Shown here one piece after another: positions 1 to 8,221 of a DNA stretch of 44,817 nucleotides; the first letter of the stretch is position 1, and every line of letters starts with the position of its first letter. A program made the translations under genes and the position numbers. The notes beneath the pieces are model-generated. The model worked only from the letters and a program-made list of their open reading frames with translations, made no database searches and was not told the DNA's origin. The DNA comes from Anaerolineae bacterium CG2_30_57_67 (GTDB lineage Bacteria > Chloroflexota > Anaerolineae > Anaerolineales > Villigracilaceae): positions 1 to 44,817 of the forward strand of contig MNXJ01000031.1 of assembly GCA_001872455.1 (NCBI GenBank), written 5' to 3'.

Positions 1-145
1 AAATTTTAGAGCCGTTTGATAGGCACTGAACAGATAAGAACCCGTCCAAAAGATTGGCAAAAGGGGCAGCCAACGGTGGCGCAAATCTGCGATTTGCGCG
101 GGCCTTGCCCCACCTGCCCCGTTTTTTGGATAGACTCTAAAAATT
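1..145. repeat. Nested imperfect inverted repeat (fold-back non-coding element)
   Basis: The stretch folds on itself in nested arms. ATTTTAGAG near 3-11 matches CTCTAAAAAT at 135-144. TCCAAAA at 45-51 matches TTTTGGA at 124-130. GGGGCAG at 63-69 matches CTGCCCC at 114-120. At the core, GCGCAAATC at 79-87 pairs perfectly with GATTTGCGC at 91-99 around a TGC loop. A T-run at 122-127 follows the GGGGCAG/CTGCCCC stem, so the inner part could act as an intrinsic terminator on the plus strand for a gene lying left of the window. A MITE-like or other repeated non-coding element is the alternative. No ORF is supported here. Confidence 0.45.
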
Positions 146-162
146 GGCGTCAGCTAAATTTC

Positions 163-184
163 AGCACGACATAAATGTCGTGCT
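163..184. repeat. Perfect 10-bp-arm palindrome (REP-like family)
   Basis: AGCACGACAT, the spacer AA, then ATGTCGTGCT form a perfect dyad. It is followed at 197-211 by GTAACATCAGTTATT, a 15-mer that occurs exactly, in inverted orientation, at 28184-28198 beside another palindrome. A shorter form of the same dyad (GACATAAATGTC core) is at 5980-5995. This suggests a small dispersed repeat family. The element ends just before the lysX ribosome-binding region. Confidence 0.6.
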
Positions 185-222
185 ACGGTGTATCGCGTAA
201 CATCAGTTATTAACGAGGTTCT

Positions 223-1092
223 ATGCAAAGAAGACTAAAGATTGGCGTTCTCTATTCCCGCGTGCGCGTGGAAGAAAAATGGATTTTTGGCGCAATGGAG
301 AAGCTCGGCCTGGATTACGAGCGGCTGGACGACCGGGAAATTTCGTTCGATTTGGAAAATCCGGCGCGCTGGCAGGCTTTTGATGCGGTGCTGGAACGTT
401 CCATCAGTTACACCAGCGGGCTGTATGCGCTGCGGATTTTGAACGCCTTTGGCGTGCCGACCGTCAACACGGTAGCGGTGGCCGAAATTTGCGGCGACAA
501 GCTGACCACTTCGGCCATGCTGGCGAGGGCGGGCGTGCCACAGCCGCGCAACATGGTGGCCTTTTCGGTGGAAGCGGCGCTGGAGGCAATTGAGACCTTC
601 GGCTACCCGGTGGTGCTGAAGCCGGTGGTCGGCTCGTGGGGGCGGCTACTGGCGAAAATCAACGACCGCGACGCGGCGGAGGCGGTGCTGGAACACAAGG
701 CGATGCTCGGCTCGGTGCAGCACAGCGTTTTCTACATTCAGGAATATATCAAAAAGCCGGGGCGCGACATCCGCGCGATTGTGATTGACAACCGGGTGCT
801 GACGGCGATGTATCGCAAGTCGGAGCATTGGATTACCAACACGGCGCGCGGCGGCGAAGGCGAACTTTGCCCGATTACACCGGAGATTGAAGATCTGTGC
901 CTGCGGGCAACAGCGGCAGTCGGCGGCGGCGTGCTGGCGGTGGACCTGGTGGAACACCCCGTCAGAGGGCTGATGGTCAACGAAATCAATCACACGATGG
1001 AATTTCACACCATGCAGCCAGTCAGCGGCGTGGATATTGCCGGGGAAATTGTGGCCTACGTAATGGCGGTGGCGGGAAGGAGCAATTTATGA
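223..1092 (+). CDS. lysX: LysX-type ATP-grasp ligase (LysW-alpha-aminoadipate/glutamate ligase)
   Basis: This 289-residue RimK/ATP-grasp ligase attaches the amino group of alpha-aminoadipate, and in some lineages glutamate, to the C-terminal Glu of the carrier protein LysW. That is the first protected step of carrier-protein lysine or arginine synthesis in the cytoplasm. Visible landmarks are an N-terminal pre-ATP-grasp domain, KPVVGSWGR near residues 133-141 (ATP binding), a metal-binding Asp near 241, and [10 protein letters not shown] near 252-261 with the metal/substrate Asn and Glu. The length is normal for LysX. GAGG lies 7-8 nt before the ATG. Its last four bases overlap the next start as ATGA, implying translational coupling with argC/lysY. 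No lysW is visible in the window. Whether the substrate is aminoadipate, glutamate or both cannot be read from the sequence. Confidence 0.9.
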   Translation: MQRRLKIGVLYSRVRVEEKWIFGAMEKLGLDYERLDDREISFDLENPARWQAFDAVLERSISYTSGLYALRILNAFGVPTVNTVAVAEICGDKLTTSAMLARAGVPQPRNMVAFSVEAALEAIETFGYPVVLKPVVGSWGRLLAKINDRDAAEAVLEHKAMLGSVQHSVFYIQEYIKKPGRDIRAIVIDNRVLTAMYRKSEHWITNTARGGEGELCPITPEIEDLCLRATAAVGGGVLAVDLVEHPVRGLMVNEINHTMEFHTMQPVSGVDIAGEIVAYVMAVAGRSNL

Positions 1093-2123
1093 CATCCGTT
1101 TCCATCCTCGGCGGTTCGGGCTACGGCGGCGGCGAATTGCTGCGCCTGCTGCTCGGCCACCCGCAAGTCGAAATCAAACAAGTCACCTCGCGCACGCATT
1201 CGGGCGAGTATGTTTACCAGGTTCACCCCAATTTACGCAAGCGGACGCAACTCAAATTCAGCGACCCGGCGCAGGTGGAGCCGGTGGATGTGCTTTTTCT
1301 GGCGCAGCCGCACGGACAGGCGCAGCATCACATTGACGATTACGCCGCGCTGGCGGGAAAAATCATTGACCTTTCGGCAGATTTCCGCCTGCGCAACGCC
1401 GCCGATTACGAAAAATGGTACGGCGAAAAACACGCCGCGCCCGGCTGGTTGGGAAAATTTATCTACGGCCTGCCGGAACTGCACCGCGCCGAAATTGCGG
1501 CGGCAAACTACGTCAGCGGCGTGGGCTGTAACGCCACCGCCAGCAATTTGGCGCTGCTGCCGCTGGTCAAAGCAGATTTGATTGATTTGTCCGCGCCGGT
1601 CATCCTCGAAATCAAAGTCGGCTCATCGGAGGGCGGTGCGGAAGGCAACGCCGGTTCGCTGCATGCCGAGCGCGCCAACGTGGTGCGAACCTTCTCGGCC
1701 TTTGGACACCGCCACACCGCCGAGGTGATGCAGGAATTGGGCCTGAGCAACATCTCGCTGACAATGACCGCCGTGGATTTGGTGCGCGGCGTGCTAGCGA
1801 CAGCGCACGCCAAAATCAAGCCCGGCGCGGCAAACAAAGATTTATGGAAAGCCTATCGCGCCGCCGCCGCCGAGAATCCGTTTGTGCGCATCGTCAAAGA
1901 ACAGCGCGGCATTTACCGCGTGCCAGAACCAAAAATCGTGGCCGGAACAAACTACGCCGACCTCGGCTTTGAGTTAGATGAGACGACTGGTCACGTTGTC
2001 TCGATTTGCGCCATCGACAACCTGATGAAGGGCGCGGCTGGCACGGCAGTCCAATGCCTGAATCTGATGCTGGGCTGGGACGAAACGACCGGGCTGGAGT
2101 TTATGGGATTGCACCCGATATAA
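1089..2123 (+). CDS. argC: N-acetyl-gamma-glutamyl-phosphate / LysW-gamma-aminoadipyl-phosphate reductase
   Basis: This 344-residue NADPH-dependent reductase converts the acyl phosphate made in arginine or carrier-bound lysine synthesis to the semialdehyde. The Rossmann motif [14 protein letters not shown] is at residues 8-21. The catalytic Cys is C147 in [10 protein letters not shown], and the family motif [15 protein letters not shown] follows. An open frame continues upstream to 897, but that part overlaps lysX. The ATG at 1089 starts exactly at the Rossmann strand and forms an ATGA overlap with lysX, so I use it. Pairing with LysX makes LysY (the carrier-bound aminoadipyl-phosphate reductase) more likely than a strictly acetylglutamate-specific ArgC. 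Dual use is possible. Confidence 0.9.
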   Translation: MTSVSILGGSGYGGGELLRLLLGHPQVEIKQVTSRTHSGEYVYQVHPNLRKRTQLKFSDPAQVEPVDVLFLAQPHGQAQHHIDDYAALAGKIIDLSADFRLRNAADYEKWYGEKHAAPGWLGKFIYGLPELHRAEIAAANYVSGVGCNATASNLALLPLVKADLIDLSAPVILEIKVGSSEGGAEGNAGSLHAERANVVRTFSAFGHRHTAEVMQELGLSNISLTMTAVDLVRGVLATAHAKIKPGAANKDLWKAYRAAAAENPFVRIVKEQRGIYRVPEPKIVAGTNYADLGFELDETTGHVVSICAIDNLMKGAAGTAVQCLNLMLGWDETTGLEFMGLHPI

Positions 2124-2139
2124 ACGATAAATACGGTCT

Positions 2140-4857
2140 CTAGTTCACCTTTTCGGCCAGCCAGCCCGACACGCTCGCCAGAGCGCTGAGAAGTTTGGTC
2201 AACTCTCTGCCGCCGCCGAAGGCCAGGTGCGGCGCGCCGCCGCCGCCCGCGCCCAGTTGGCGCGAAAGATGTCCAACCAGGTCACCGGCCTTGACGCCTT
2301 TTTTGATTAAGTCTTGCGTAACAGCGGCCATGATTTGCTCACCAGAGACGATGACGCAGACACCGTTTTGCGGAAATTTGGCGCGGAAGGCGTCGGCCAG
2401 TTTAGTCAGGCTGTCTTTTTCCAGGCCGGGGATTTCCGTCACCAGCAGGGTGACGCCGCTGACAGTTTGGACTTCGGCCAGTTTCTGGCTGAAAGTTGCC
2501 AGCGCCAGTTCGGCGCGGGCGGCGGCCAGTTGTTTTTTGGCGGCGGCTAGTTCATCCTGCAGCGTCTCCACTTTGGCGGGGACTTCATCAGGGGCGGTTT
2601 TGAGCGCAGCGGCGGCGGTTTTCAGCAGGGCCGAGCGTTTGGCAATTAATTCATACGCGCCGCGCCCGGTGACGGCTTCGATGCGGCGAATGCCCGCCGC
2701 CGCCGAACTTTCGCTGACGAGCAGGAAAGCGCCCACGTCGCTGGTACGGTCGAGATGCGTGCCGCCGCACAATTCATACGAATAGCGCCCGGCGTCATCC
2801 GCAACGGTAATGGTGCGCACAACCTCGCCATATTTTTCGCCAAAAAGCGCCATCGCGCCTTCAGCAACGGCTTCTTCGCGCGCTTTGGTTTGTTTTTGGA
2901 CGGGCATATCGCGCGCTACCGCTTCGTTGACCATTTTTTCGACCCGCTCAATTTGTTCGGGGGTCATGGCGTCGGGGTGGGTGAAATCAAAGCGCAAATG
3001 AGTGGGCGCTACCAGCGAACCCGCCTGGCGGGCGTGGTCGCCGAGGACGGTGTGCAGCGCCTTGTGGAGCAGATGCGTGGCGGTGTGATTGCGCATGATG
3101 TCGTGGCGGCGGGCAGAGTCAACCTCGGCGCGGGCCGCCTCGCCGACTTTGGGCCGGCCGCTGAGCACCTCACCGATGCAGGAAATCAGCCCCGCCGCCG
3201 GACGGCGCACGTCGCTGATTTCAATTTCCCAGCCGCTACCGGAAATGACACCGGTATCGCCCATCTGTCCGCCCGATTCGATGTAAAAGTTGACGGCGGG
3301 CAAAATCACTTCCACCCGGTCGCCGACCTGCGCTTCGCTGATGGATTGCCCGTCCACCACCAGCGCGAGCAATTCGCCGGTGACGGGGACGCCGCTGTAC
3401 GGGTCGTAGGCGACGCCTTTTTGGCCGAGTTTGCCTTGCGCCAGCAGCTCCTTGAAGATGCCGGAGAAAAATTCAGCGTCGTCGCCGCCCATTTGTCCCA
3501 TGGCTTTGCCGCCGCCGGAAGCCAGGCTGTGTTCCTCGCGCGCGGCGCGAAAAGCGGCCTCGTCCACATCCAGGCCTTGTTCGCGGGCGATGTCGCGGCT
3601 AATTTCGAGCGGCAGGCCGTAGGTGGCGTACAAATCGAAGGCGGCGTGACCATCAAGCACGCTTTGGCCGCTGTTTTTGAGCGCATCGAGCAGGTTTTGC
3701 AAAACGCCGGTGCCGCTTTCCACCGTGCGCGCAAAACGGATTTCTTCACGGGTCAGGTTGTCGAGAATGGTCTGGCGGTTCTGGGTCAGTTCGGGGTAGA
3801 AACCACCGTACTCGCTGATGAAGGCGTCCGCCACCTGAGCGAGAAAGGGCTGACGCAGGCCGATTTTTCCGCCGAAGCGCGCGGCGCGGCGGATGATCAT
3901 GCGGCAAACGTAGTTGCGTCCGGCGTTGCCCGGCACGACGCCGTCGCCGATGAGGAAGGCGGCAGAGCGGGCATGGTCGGCGATGACGCGGTAGGGCGTG
4001 AAATCGGCGTAGATTTCGGCGCGGGTTTTGCCGGTCAGTTCGGAGAGCGCATCCAGCGCGCCGCGGAACAAATCAGTTTTGTAGTTGGAGTCAACGCCCT
4101 GCAAAACGGAGACAATGCGCTCAAAGCCCATGCCGGTATCAACATGCGTGGCGGGCAGCGGTTCCAGCCCGCCGCCGGGGAGCAGGTTGTACTGCATAAA
4201 AACGTTGTTCCACAGTTCGAGGTAGCGGGTGCATTCGCCATTGACGCCGCACTGATGCGGCTGTCCGCGCAGGTTGTCGCGCTCTTCGCCCAAATCCATG
4301 TGAATTTCGGAGCAGGGGCCACAGGGGCCGGTTTCGGCCATTTGCCAGAAGTTTTCCTTGCGGCCAAAGAAAAGGACGTTGGCGGGGTCGAAGCCGGGCT
4401 GTTTTTTCCAGATGTCAGCGGCTTCGTCATCCTGCGGAATATTGCCCTTGTCATCTTTAAAGCAGGTGGCGTAGAGTTTGTCTTTGGGCAAGCCCCAAAC
4501 TTCCGTCAGCAGCTGCCACGACCAAGCGATGGCGTCTTCTTTATAGTAGTCGCCAAACGACCAGTTGCCGAGCATTTCAAAAAAGGTGTGATGGGTGTCA
4601 TCGCGGCCAACATCATCCAGGTCATTGTGTTTTCCGGCCACACGCATACATTTTTGCGAGTCGACGGCGCGGGTGTAGGGGCGCTTGTCGGTGCCGATGA
4701 AAACATCTTTGAACTGCACCATGCCCGAGTTGGTGAAAAGCAGGGTGGCGTCTCCGCCCGGGACGAGTGACATGGACGGGACGGCGGTATGCCCGCGTTC
4801 CACGAAAAAATCTAAAAATGTTTGACGAATTTGATTGCCGGTAGGTTTTTGGCTCAT
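2140..4857 (-). CDS. alaS: Alanyl-tRNA synthetase
   Basis: This 905-residue class II synthetase charges tRNA-Ala and edits mischarged Ser/Gly. The N-terminal catalytic domain opens with the class II core (FLDFFVERGHTAVPSMSL, then FTNSGMVQFKD). The editing domain carries HTATHLLH near residue 588 and CGGTHL near 694, giving the four metal ligands. A coiled-coil stretch rich in Ala and Lys near 750-790 precedes the Gly-rich C-Ala domain (GAGGGGAPHLAFGGGRE). The length is typical. The ATG at 4857 has GGAG 8 nt upstream and a TATAAT box at 4892-4887. It converges with argC, whose end lies 16 bp away, and no hairpin terminator is evident in that gap. Confidence 0.97.
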   Translation of the reverse strand: MSQKPTGNQIRQTFLDFFVERGHTAVPSMSLVPGGDATLLFTNSGMVQFKDVFIGTDKRPYTRAVDSQKCMRVAGKHNDLDDVGRDDTHHTFFEMLGNWSFGDYYKEDAIAWSWQLLTEVWGLPKDKLYATCFKDDKGNIPQDDEAADIWKKQPGFDPANVLFFGRKENFWQMAETGPCGPCSEIHMDLGEERDNLRGQPHQCGVNGECTRYLELWNNVFMQYNLLPGGGLEPLPATHVDTGMGFERIVSVLQGVDSNYKTDLFRGALDALSELTGKTRAEIYADFTPYRVIADHARSAAFLIGDGVVPGNAGRNYVCRMIIRRAARFGGKIGLRQPFLAQVADAFISEYGGFYPELTQNRQTILDNLTREEIRFARTVESGTGVLQNLLDALKNSGQSVLDGHAAFDLYATYGLPLEISRDIAREQGLDVDEAAFRAAREEHSLASGGGKAMGQMGGDDAEFFSGIFKELLAQGKLGQKGVAYDPYSGVPVTGELLALVVDGQSISEAQVGDRVEVILPAVNFYIESGGQMGDTGVISGSGWEIEISDVRRPAAGLISCIGEVLSGRPKVGEAARAEVDSARRHDIMRNHTATHLLHKALHTVLGDHARQAGSLVAPTHLRFDFTHPDAMTPEQIERVEKMVNEAVARDMPVQKQTKAREEAVAEGAMALFGEKYGEVVRTITVADDAGRYSYELCGGTHLDRTSDVGAFLLVSESSAAAGIRRIEAVTGRGAYELIAKRSALLKTAAAALKTAPDEVPAKVETLQDELAAAKKQLAAARAELALATFSQKLAEVQTVSGVTLLVTEIPGLEKDSLTKLADAFRAKFPQNGVCVIVSGEQIMAAVTQDLIKKGVKAGDLVGHLSRQLGAGGGGAPHLAFGGGRELTKLLSALASVSGWLAEKVN

Positions 4858-4886
4858 TCTGGCTCCAAGGATGAAAAAGTGGGGGA

Positions 4887-4892
4887 ATTATA
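4887..4892 (-). promoter_or_regulatory. Probable -10 box of alaS
   Basis: TATAAT on the minus strand, about 30 nt before the alaS ATG. This gives a predicted 5' UTR of roughly 23 nt that contains GGAG. No convincing -35 hexamer is visible at 16-18 nt. Confidence 0.5.
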
Positions 4893-4930
4893 CCAAGTGA
4901 AAAGTGGAAATAATTTTTTTCACCCCCAAA

Positions 4931-4952
4931 AACAGGTGCAAATGCACCTGTT
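4931..4952. repeat. Perfect 10-bp-arm dyad between alaS and the membrane-protein pair
   Basis: AACAGGTGCA, the spacer AA, then TGCACCTGTT. It lies between two divergent genes, upstream of the alaS -10 box. It could be an operator or a member of the same AA-centred palindrome class seen at 163-184 and 5980-5995. The two-base centre argues against a stable RNA hairpin. Confidence 0.5.
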
Positions 4953-5019
4953 GGTTGGCTTCTCCGGGGTGGATAATGAACCTGTAAGTCATTTCTCATC
5001 CCCTATCAGGAGGCACCAA

Positions 5020-5553
5020 ATGGAAGTCACTTTTCGTGAGTCGTGGGGCGTGCTCCACGGATTAATCTTCGGCGCACTGTTCCTGCTGTCTTTCTCCGGC
5101 GGAATCGTGGGCCTGTACAGCCTGCGCCCAGAATTCTTGACGGCTGAAGGGCTGAAGGAGCGCATGGCGCGCATGAAGGTCTGGGTGGCTAGCATGGCCG
5201 CCATCGTCTGGGCGACAGTTATCACCGGGACGTACATCGTTTATCCCTGGTATCGCGCCAAGCCCGGCGCTGATGTCACCGACCTGAGCGCCTACCCGCG
5301 TTCTCTGCTCCTTTCTGCCGCCAACACCGCTGAATGGCACAAATTCGGCATGGAATTCAAAGAGCATGTTGCCTGGATTGCCCCAATCGCCGCAACGGTT
5401 GTGGCTTATGTCATCGCGGTATACGGCCCGCAGTTGATTAAAGAGCCGAAAATCCGCAAGGCGTTGATGAACTTCTTTGTTGTGGCCTTTACCGCCGCCG
5501 CGATTGCCGGGGTGCTGGGCGCTTTCATCACCAAAGCCGCGCCGATTCACTAA
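5020..5553 (+). CDS. Four-helix membrane protein of unknown function, with conserved-looking His residues
   Basis: I do not recognise a named family. The ATG at 5020 follows a strong AGGAGG at 5008-5013 with 6-nt spacing, so I prefer it to the open frame that runs back to 4822 over the alaS promoter. The 177-residue product has hydrophobic segments near residues 15-33, 55-75, 117-135 and 147-170. Its histidines H13, H107 and H116 lie at membrane edges beside Trp residues (W9, W106, W119). That arrangement is compatible with heme or quinone binding, but this is only inference. It lies 9 bp upstream of a second small membrane protein and clearly forms an operon with it. Confidence 0.75.
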   Translation: MEVTFRESWGVLHGLIFGALFLLSFSGGIVGLYSLRPEFLTAEGLKERMARMKVWVASMAAIVWATVITGTYIVYPWYRAKPGADVTDLSAYPRSLLLSAANTAEWHKFGMEFKEHVAWIAPIAATVVAYVIAVYGPQLIKEPKIRKALMNFFVVAFTAAAIAGVLGAFITKAAPIH

Positions 5554-5568
5554 TTTAGGAGAATGGAC

Positions 5569-5904
5569 ATGACTACTGAAATCTTAATCAAAAACGGCAA
5601 AGCCGCCGCCGCCCTGCTGGCGGGTGGAATTGGCGCCCTGACCATGGGGTTGATGACCACGCTTGGCGAATCTGTGGCAGCCATCGGAACTGCTTTGAAT
5701 TGGTACAACCCGGTTGGCGCGCTTTCCGGCAAAACCACTGTCGCGGTAATTGTCTGGCTCATCGCCTGGGCGGTTCTCGGCAATCAGTGGAAAGACAAGG
5801 ACGTGGATTTTGACAAAATTGCCATGATTGCCCTGGTTCTGCTGCTGCTCGGCATTCTCGGCACCTTCCCACCTTTCTTTGACCTGTTTGTGCCAAAAGC
5901 GTAA
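5569..5904 (+). CDS. Small three-helix membrane protein of unknown function
   Basis: No family is recognised. Two in-frame ATGs exist, at 5563 and 5569. AGGAG at 5557-5561 is only 1 nt from the first but 7 nt from the second, so translation most likely starts at 5569, giving 111 residues. Hydrophobic stretches lie near residues 13-38, 55-72 and 82-104, with the motif LNWYNPVGALSGKTT between the first two and a charged loop QWKDKDVDFDK between the last two. It is the second gene of a two-gene operon with the four-helix protein and is followed by a strong terminator. The two proteins probably form one membrane complex, which is inference from pairing only. Confidence 0.7.
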   Translation: MTTEILIKNGKAAAALLAGGIGALTMGLMTTLGESVAAIGTALNWYNPVGALSGKTTVAVIVWLIAWAVLGNQWKDKDVDFDKIAMIALVLLLLGILGTFPPFFDLFVPKA

Positions 5905-5927
5905 AGCACCATTCCATTGTAGAATCA

Positions 5928-5959
5928 AAAAACGGACAGGAGAAATCCTGTCCGTTTTT
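5928..5959. terminator. Bidirectional intrinsic terminator
   Basis: AAAAACGGACAGG at 5928-5940 pairs perfectly with CCTGTCCGTTTTT at 5947-5959 around the loop AGAAAT. The A-run on one side and T-run on the other let it end both the membrane-protein operon (plus) and the two-component operon (minus). Confidence 0.9.
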
Positions 5960-5979
5960 GCAGTAATCATCACCACACA

Positions 5980-5995
5980 GCGACATAAATGTCGC
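5980..5995. repeat. Short palindrome of the GACATAAATGTC family
   Basis: GCGACAT, AA, ATGTCGC is a perfect dyad and the same core as at 163-184. It is followed by GTTAC, comparable with CTACG after the first copy. It sits directly at the 3' end of the response-regulator gene. Confidence 0.55.
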
Positions 5996-5996
5996 G

Positions 5997-6644
5997 TTAC
6001 ATTCGTTCTTCAATGTGATTGCGAATGGCGTAGGCCGCCAATTCCACCCGGTTGCGCAGGTGAAGTTTTTCCAGCAGGGCGGTGACGTAATTGCGGGCGG
6101 TGATTTCGCTCAAGTGAAGCGCCTGACCAATTTCGCGATTGTTTTGGCCGCGCGCCACCAGATTTAAGACATCCATCTCGCGCAAGGAAATGTCGCGGAA
6201 AGCGTCACTTTCGGCTTTGTTTTGCAAATCGTTCAGGCGGGCGACAACGCGCGCGGCGGTTTTCGGGTCAAGCACCAGTTCGCCGTTGTGGGCGGCGCGA
6301 ATGGCGCGCACCAACTCATCGCTGCCGACTTGCTTTAGCACATAACCTGCCGCGCCCGCGCGCAGCGCCTCGAGAATGAAATTCTCATTGACCGAGGAAG
6401 TCAGCATGACTGCCCGAATTTGTGGAAATTTCTGGCGCAGATCACGGCAGACCTCTAGCCCGCTGCGCCCTGGTAGTTGAATGTCGAGAATTGCCACGTC
6501 TGGCAGGTAATGCGCCGCCTGAATCAGGGCTTCCTCCGCATTGGCGGCTTCAGCGGCGACTTGCAGGTCGGGTTCGTTTTCGAGCAGGGTGCGCAGGCCG
6601 AGGCGCACCACTTCATGGTCATCCACAATCAGCAGGCGAATCAT
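5997..6644 (-). CDS. NarL/LuxR-family response regulator
   Basis: This 215-residue DNA-binding response regulator has a receiver domain at residues 1-120 with the acidic pair D8-D9, phospho-acceptor D54 in VAILDIQLPG, and the switch Thr and Lys in MLTSS and YVLKQ. A LuxR-type helix-turn-helix follows near 150-210 (LSLREMDVLNLVARGQNNREIGQALHLS region). Its ATG overlaps the stop of the kinase gene upstream as ATGA (6641-6644), so the two are translationally coupled and almost certainly cognate. The target genes and signal are unknown. Confidence 0.93.
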   Translation of the reverse strand: MIRLLIVDDHEVVRLGLRTLLENEPDLQVAAEAANAEEALIQAAHYLPDVAILDIQLPGRSGLEVCRDLRQKFPQIRAVMLTSSVNENFILEALRAGAAGYVLKQVGSDELVRAIRAAHNGELVLDPKTAARVVARLNDLQNKAESDAFRDISLREMDVLNLVARGQNNREIGQALHLSEITARNYVTALLEKLHLRNRVELAAYAIRNHIEERM

Positions 6645-8038
6645 GGGGTCGTCTCCATCGGTAAATCCAAGATGACAGTTGTGCCTTTGCCCGGCGCGCT
6701 TTCAAAATGTAGCTCTGCGCCGAGTAGGCGGGCGCGGTCGCGCATATTGCGCAAGCCAAACCCGGCTTCGCGGTCTTCGGCCAGTCCCAGCCCAAAATCG
6801 CGGATGGTCAGGCGCAGATGTTCGTCCACGTAGCACAGACCGATTTCGATGGAATCGGTTTGGGCGTGGCGGATGGCGTTGGAGAGCGCTTCGCGCGTGA
6901 AAGCCGTCAGATGGCTGATTTGCTGCGGGGTCAGAATCGGCGGCTGAGGCGTTTCCCAGCGCGTCGCTATCGGCAGGACGCGGCGCGTATCGTCGAGAAT
7001 CGCCTCCAGCGCAGGAATTAGCTCGATATTCTCAATCTCTTTTTCGCCCTGCAAAAGAAAAGTGCGCAGCTGCTCAATGCTCTGATTAATGGTCAGCACC
7101 AGCCGCTGCAGGCCCTCGGCGGTTTCGGGGGATGCTTTTTTTTGTAGCGACTGCGCCAGCAGCCCGGCGGCGTACACCTGCTGCAGAGCGCCGTCGTGCA
7201 GGTCGCGCGCCATGCGCTCACGTTCCAGGGCAATCATCTGGTCTTCTTCCATGCGCAAAATCAGGCGTTCCATTTCTACGTCAAATACTTCAAGAGCGCC
7301 GATGATGGAAATTGCCAAAATTAGGCCAGAAAGTGAGCGGAAAATGGCTGGGGGAACGATGAAAAGCTGTGTAAAAATCTCCGTGTTAATGAAATTGGCC
7401 GGAAAAAAAGGCTGCGCCGGAACGAGCAAGCCGCCCAGCAGGCCGTAAGCGAGGAGCGACCCGGCGGCAATTTTGAGCAGCCGCTCGATGGCGCTCAGCC
7501 CCAGCGAACGGATTTGCCCACCAGATTGTTTGAGCAGCCCGTAGCCGGAGAGAAATCCACCCGGCAGGCAGAGCAGGTAGCGCGCCCAGGCATTGGCGTT
7601 CAACTGCCAGACTTGGATATCGCTGGTCAAAATCAGCCCGCCGCCGAAGGGGACAATCAGCCACAGGACAAGCAGAGCAATGGGTAGAAAGCGCTGCCCA
7701 CGCGCTGGCGTGGGCAGCGGCTTGAGCAGTTCAACTCCGAATTGCAGCAGGCAAGCAAACGAAACTGCCAGCAAAATCAGTTGAAAAAATTCCAGCAGCT
7801 CGATGATGGGTGCGGAGACAAACTGCGCCTGAATGGGAATGAACAAATCGCCCCATTCATTTAGCCCGTGCAAAATGCCAAAAGCCGCCAGCCAGGGCAG
7901 GTTGCGCGCGAGGCGCAAGCGCGAGCGCTGACGGCTTTGCAGCACAATCGCCAGTCCCAAAATAAAGAAAACCTGTCCGTAGGCAAACAGCACCAACGAA
8001 CGGTTGGCAAAAAACCATTCACGCAGGGTCGTAATCAT
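6641..8038 (-). CDS. Membrane sensor histidine kinase, HisKA_3 (NarX/DesK-like) type
   Basis: This 465-residue sensor kinase has an N-terminal half with about seven hydrophobic helices (roughly residues 15-250) and no obvious extracytoplasmic domain, so it may sense something in or near the membrane. A short coiled segment (ALERERMARDLHDGALQQVY) contains phospho-acceptor H281, typical of HisKA_3. The C-terminal ATPase shows the N box (REALSNAIRHA) and Gly-rich boxes DFGLGL, GFGLRNMRDRA and GKGTTV. It is the first gene of an operon with the response regulator. The start at 8038 lacks a good Shine-Dalgarno. Confidence 0.92.
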   Translation of the reverse strand: MITTLREWFFANRSLVLFAYGQVFFILGLAIVLQSRQRSRLRLARNLPWLAAFGILHGLNEWGDLFIPIQAQFVSAPIIELLEFFQLILLAVSFACLLQFGVELLKPLPTPARGQRFLPIALLVLWLIVPFGGGLILTSDIQVWQLNANAWARYLLCLPGGFLSGYGLLKQSGGQIRSLGLSAIERLLKIAAGSLLAYGLLGGLLVPAQPFFPANFINTEIFTQLFIVPPAIFRSLSGLILAISIIGALEVFDVEMERLILRMEEDQMIALERERMARDLHDGALQQVYAAGLLAQSLQKKASPETAEGLQRLVLTINQSIEQLRTFLLQGEKEIENIELIPALEAILDDTRRVLPIATRWETPQPPILTPQQISHLTAFTREALSNAIRHAQTDSIEIGLCYVDEHLRLTIRDFGLGLAEDREAGFGLRNMRDRARLLGAELHFESAPGKGTTVILDLPMETTP

Positions 8039-8221
8039 AGTTTTTACTCAGGCTGATTTTACCTGACAATGTCCTTTGACGCGCGGATGCTACCAGTCAA
8101 GGATGCGTGGAAAAGATTGGTTCAGTGCAGTGAACGTGTGGAACTCGGCGGCATTTTCAAGTATTTTCCCCTGGTCTGGCCCGCCAAGACAGGTGCACCC
8201 GCCAGTAAACAAAGATCAGAT

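Noticed and set aside
897-1088. Upstream extension of the argC frame
   Set aside because: It overlaps lysX out of frame and precedes the Rossmann start. The ATGA overlap at 1089 is the natural start.
2755-4770. 671-codon plus-strand ORF opposite alaS
   Set aside because: The minus strand encodes a complete AlaRS with all motifs. The opposite frame has a His/Gly/Ala-biased composition and no recognisable domain, as expected for a shadow frame.
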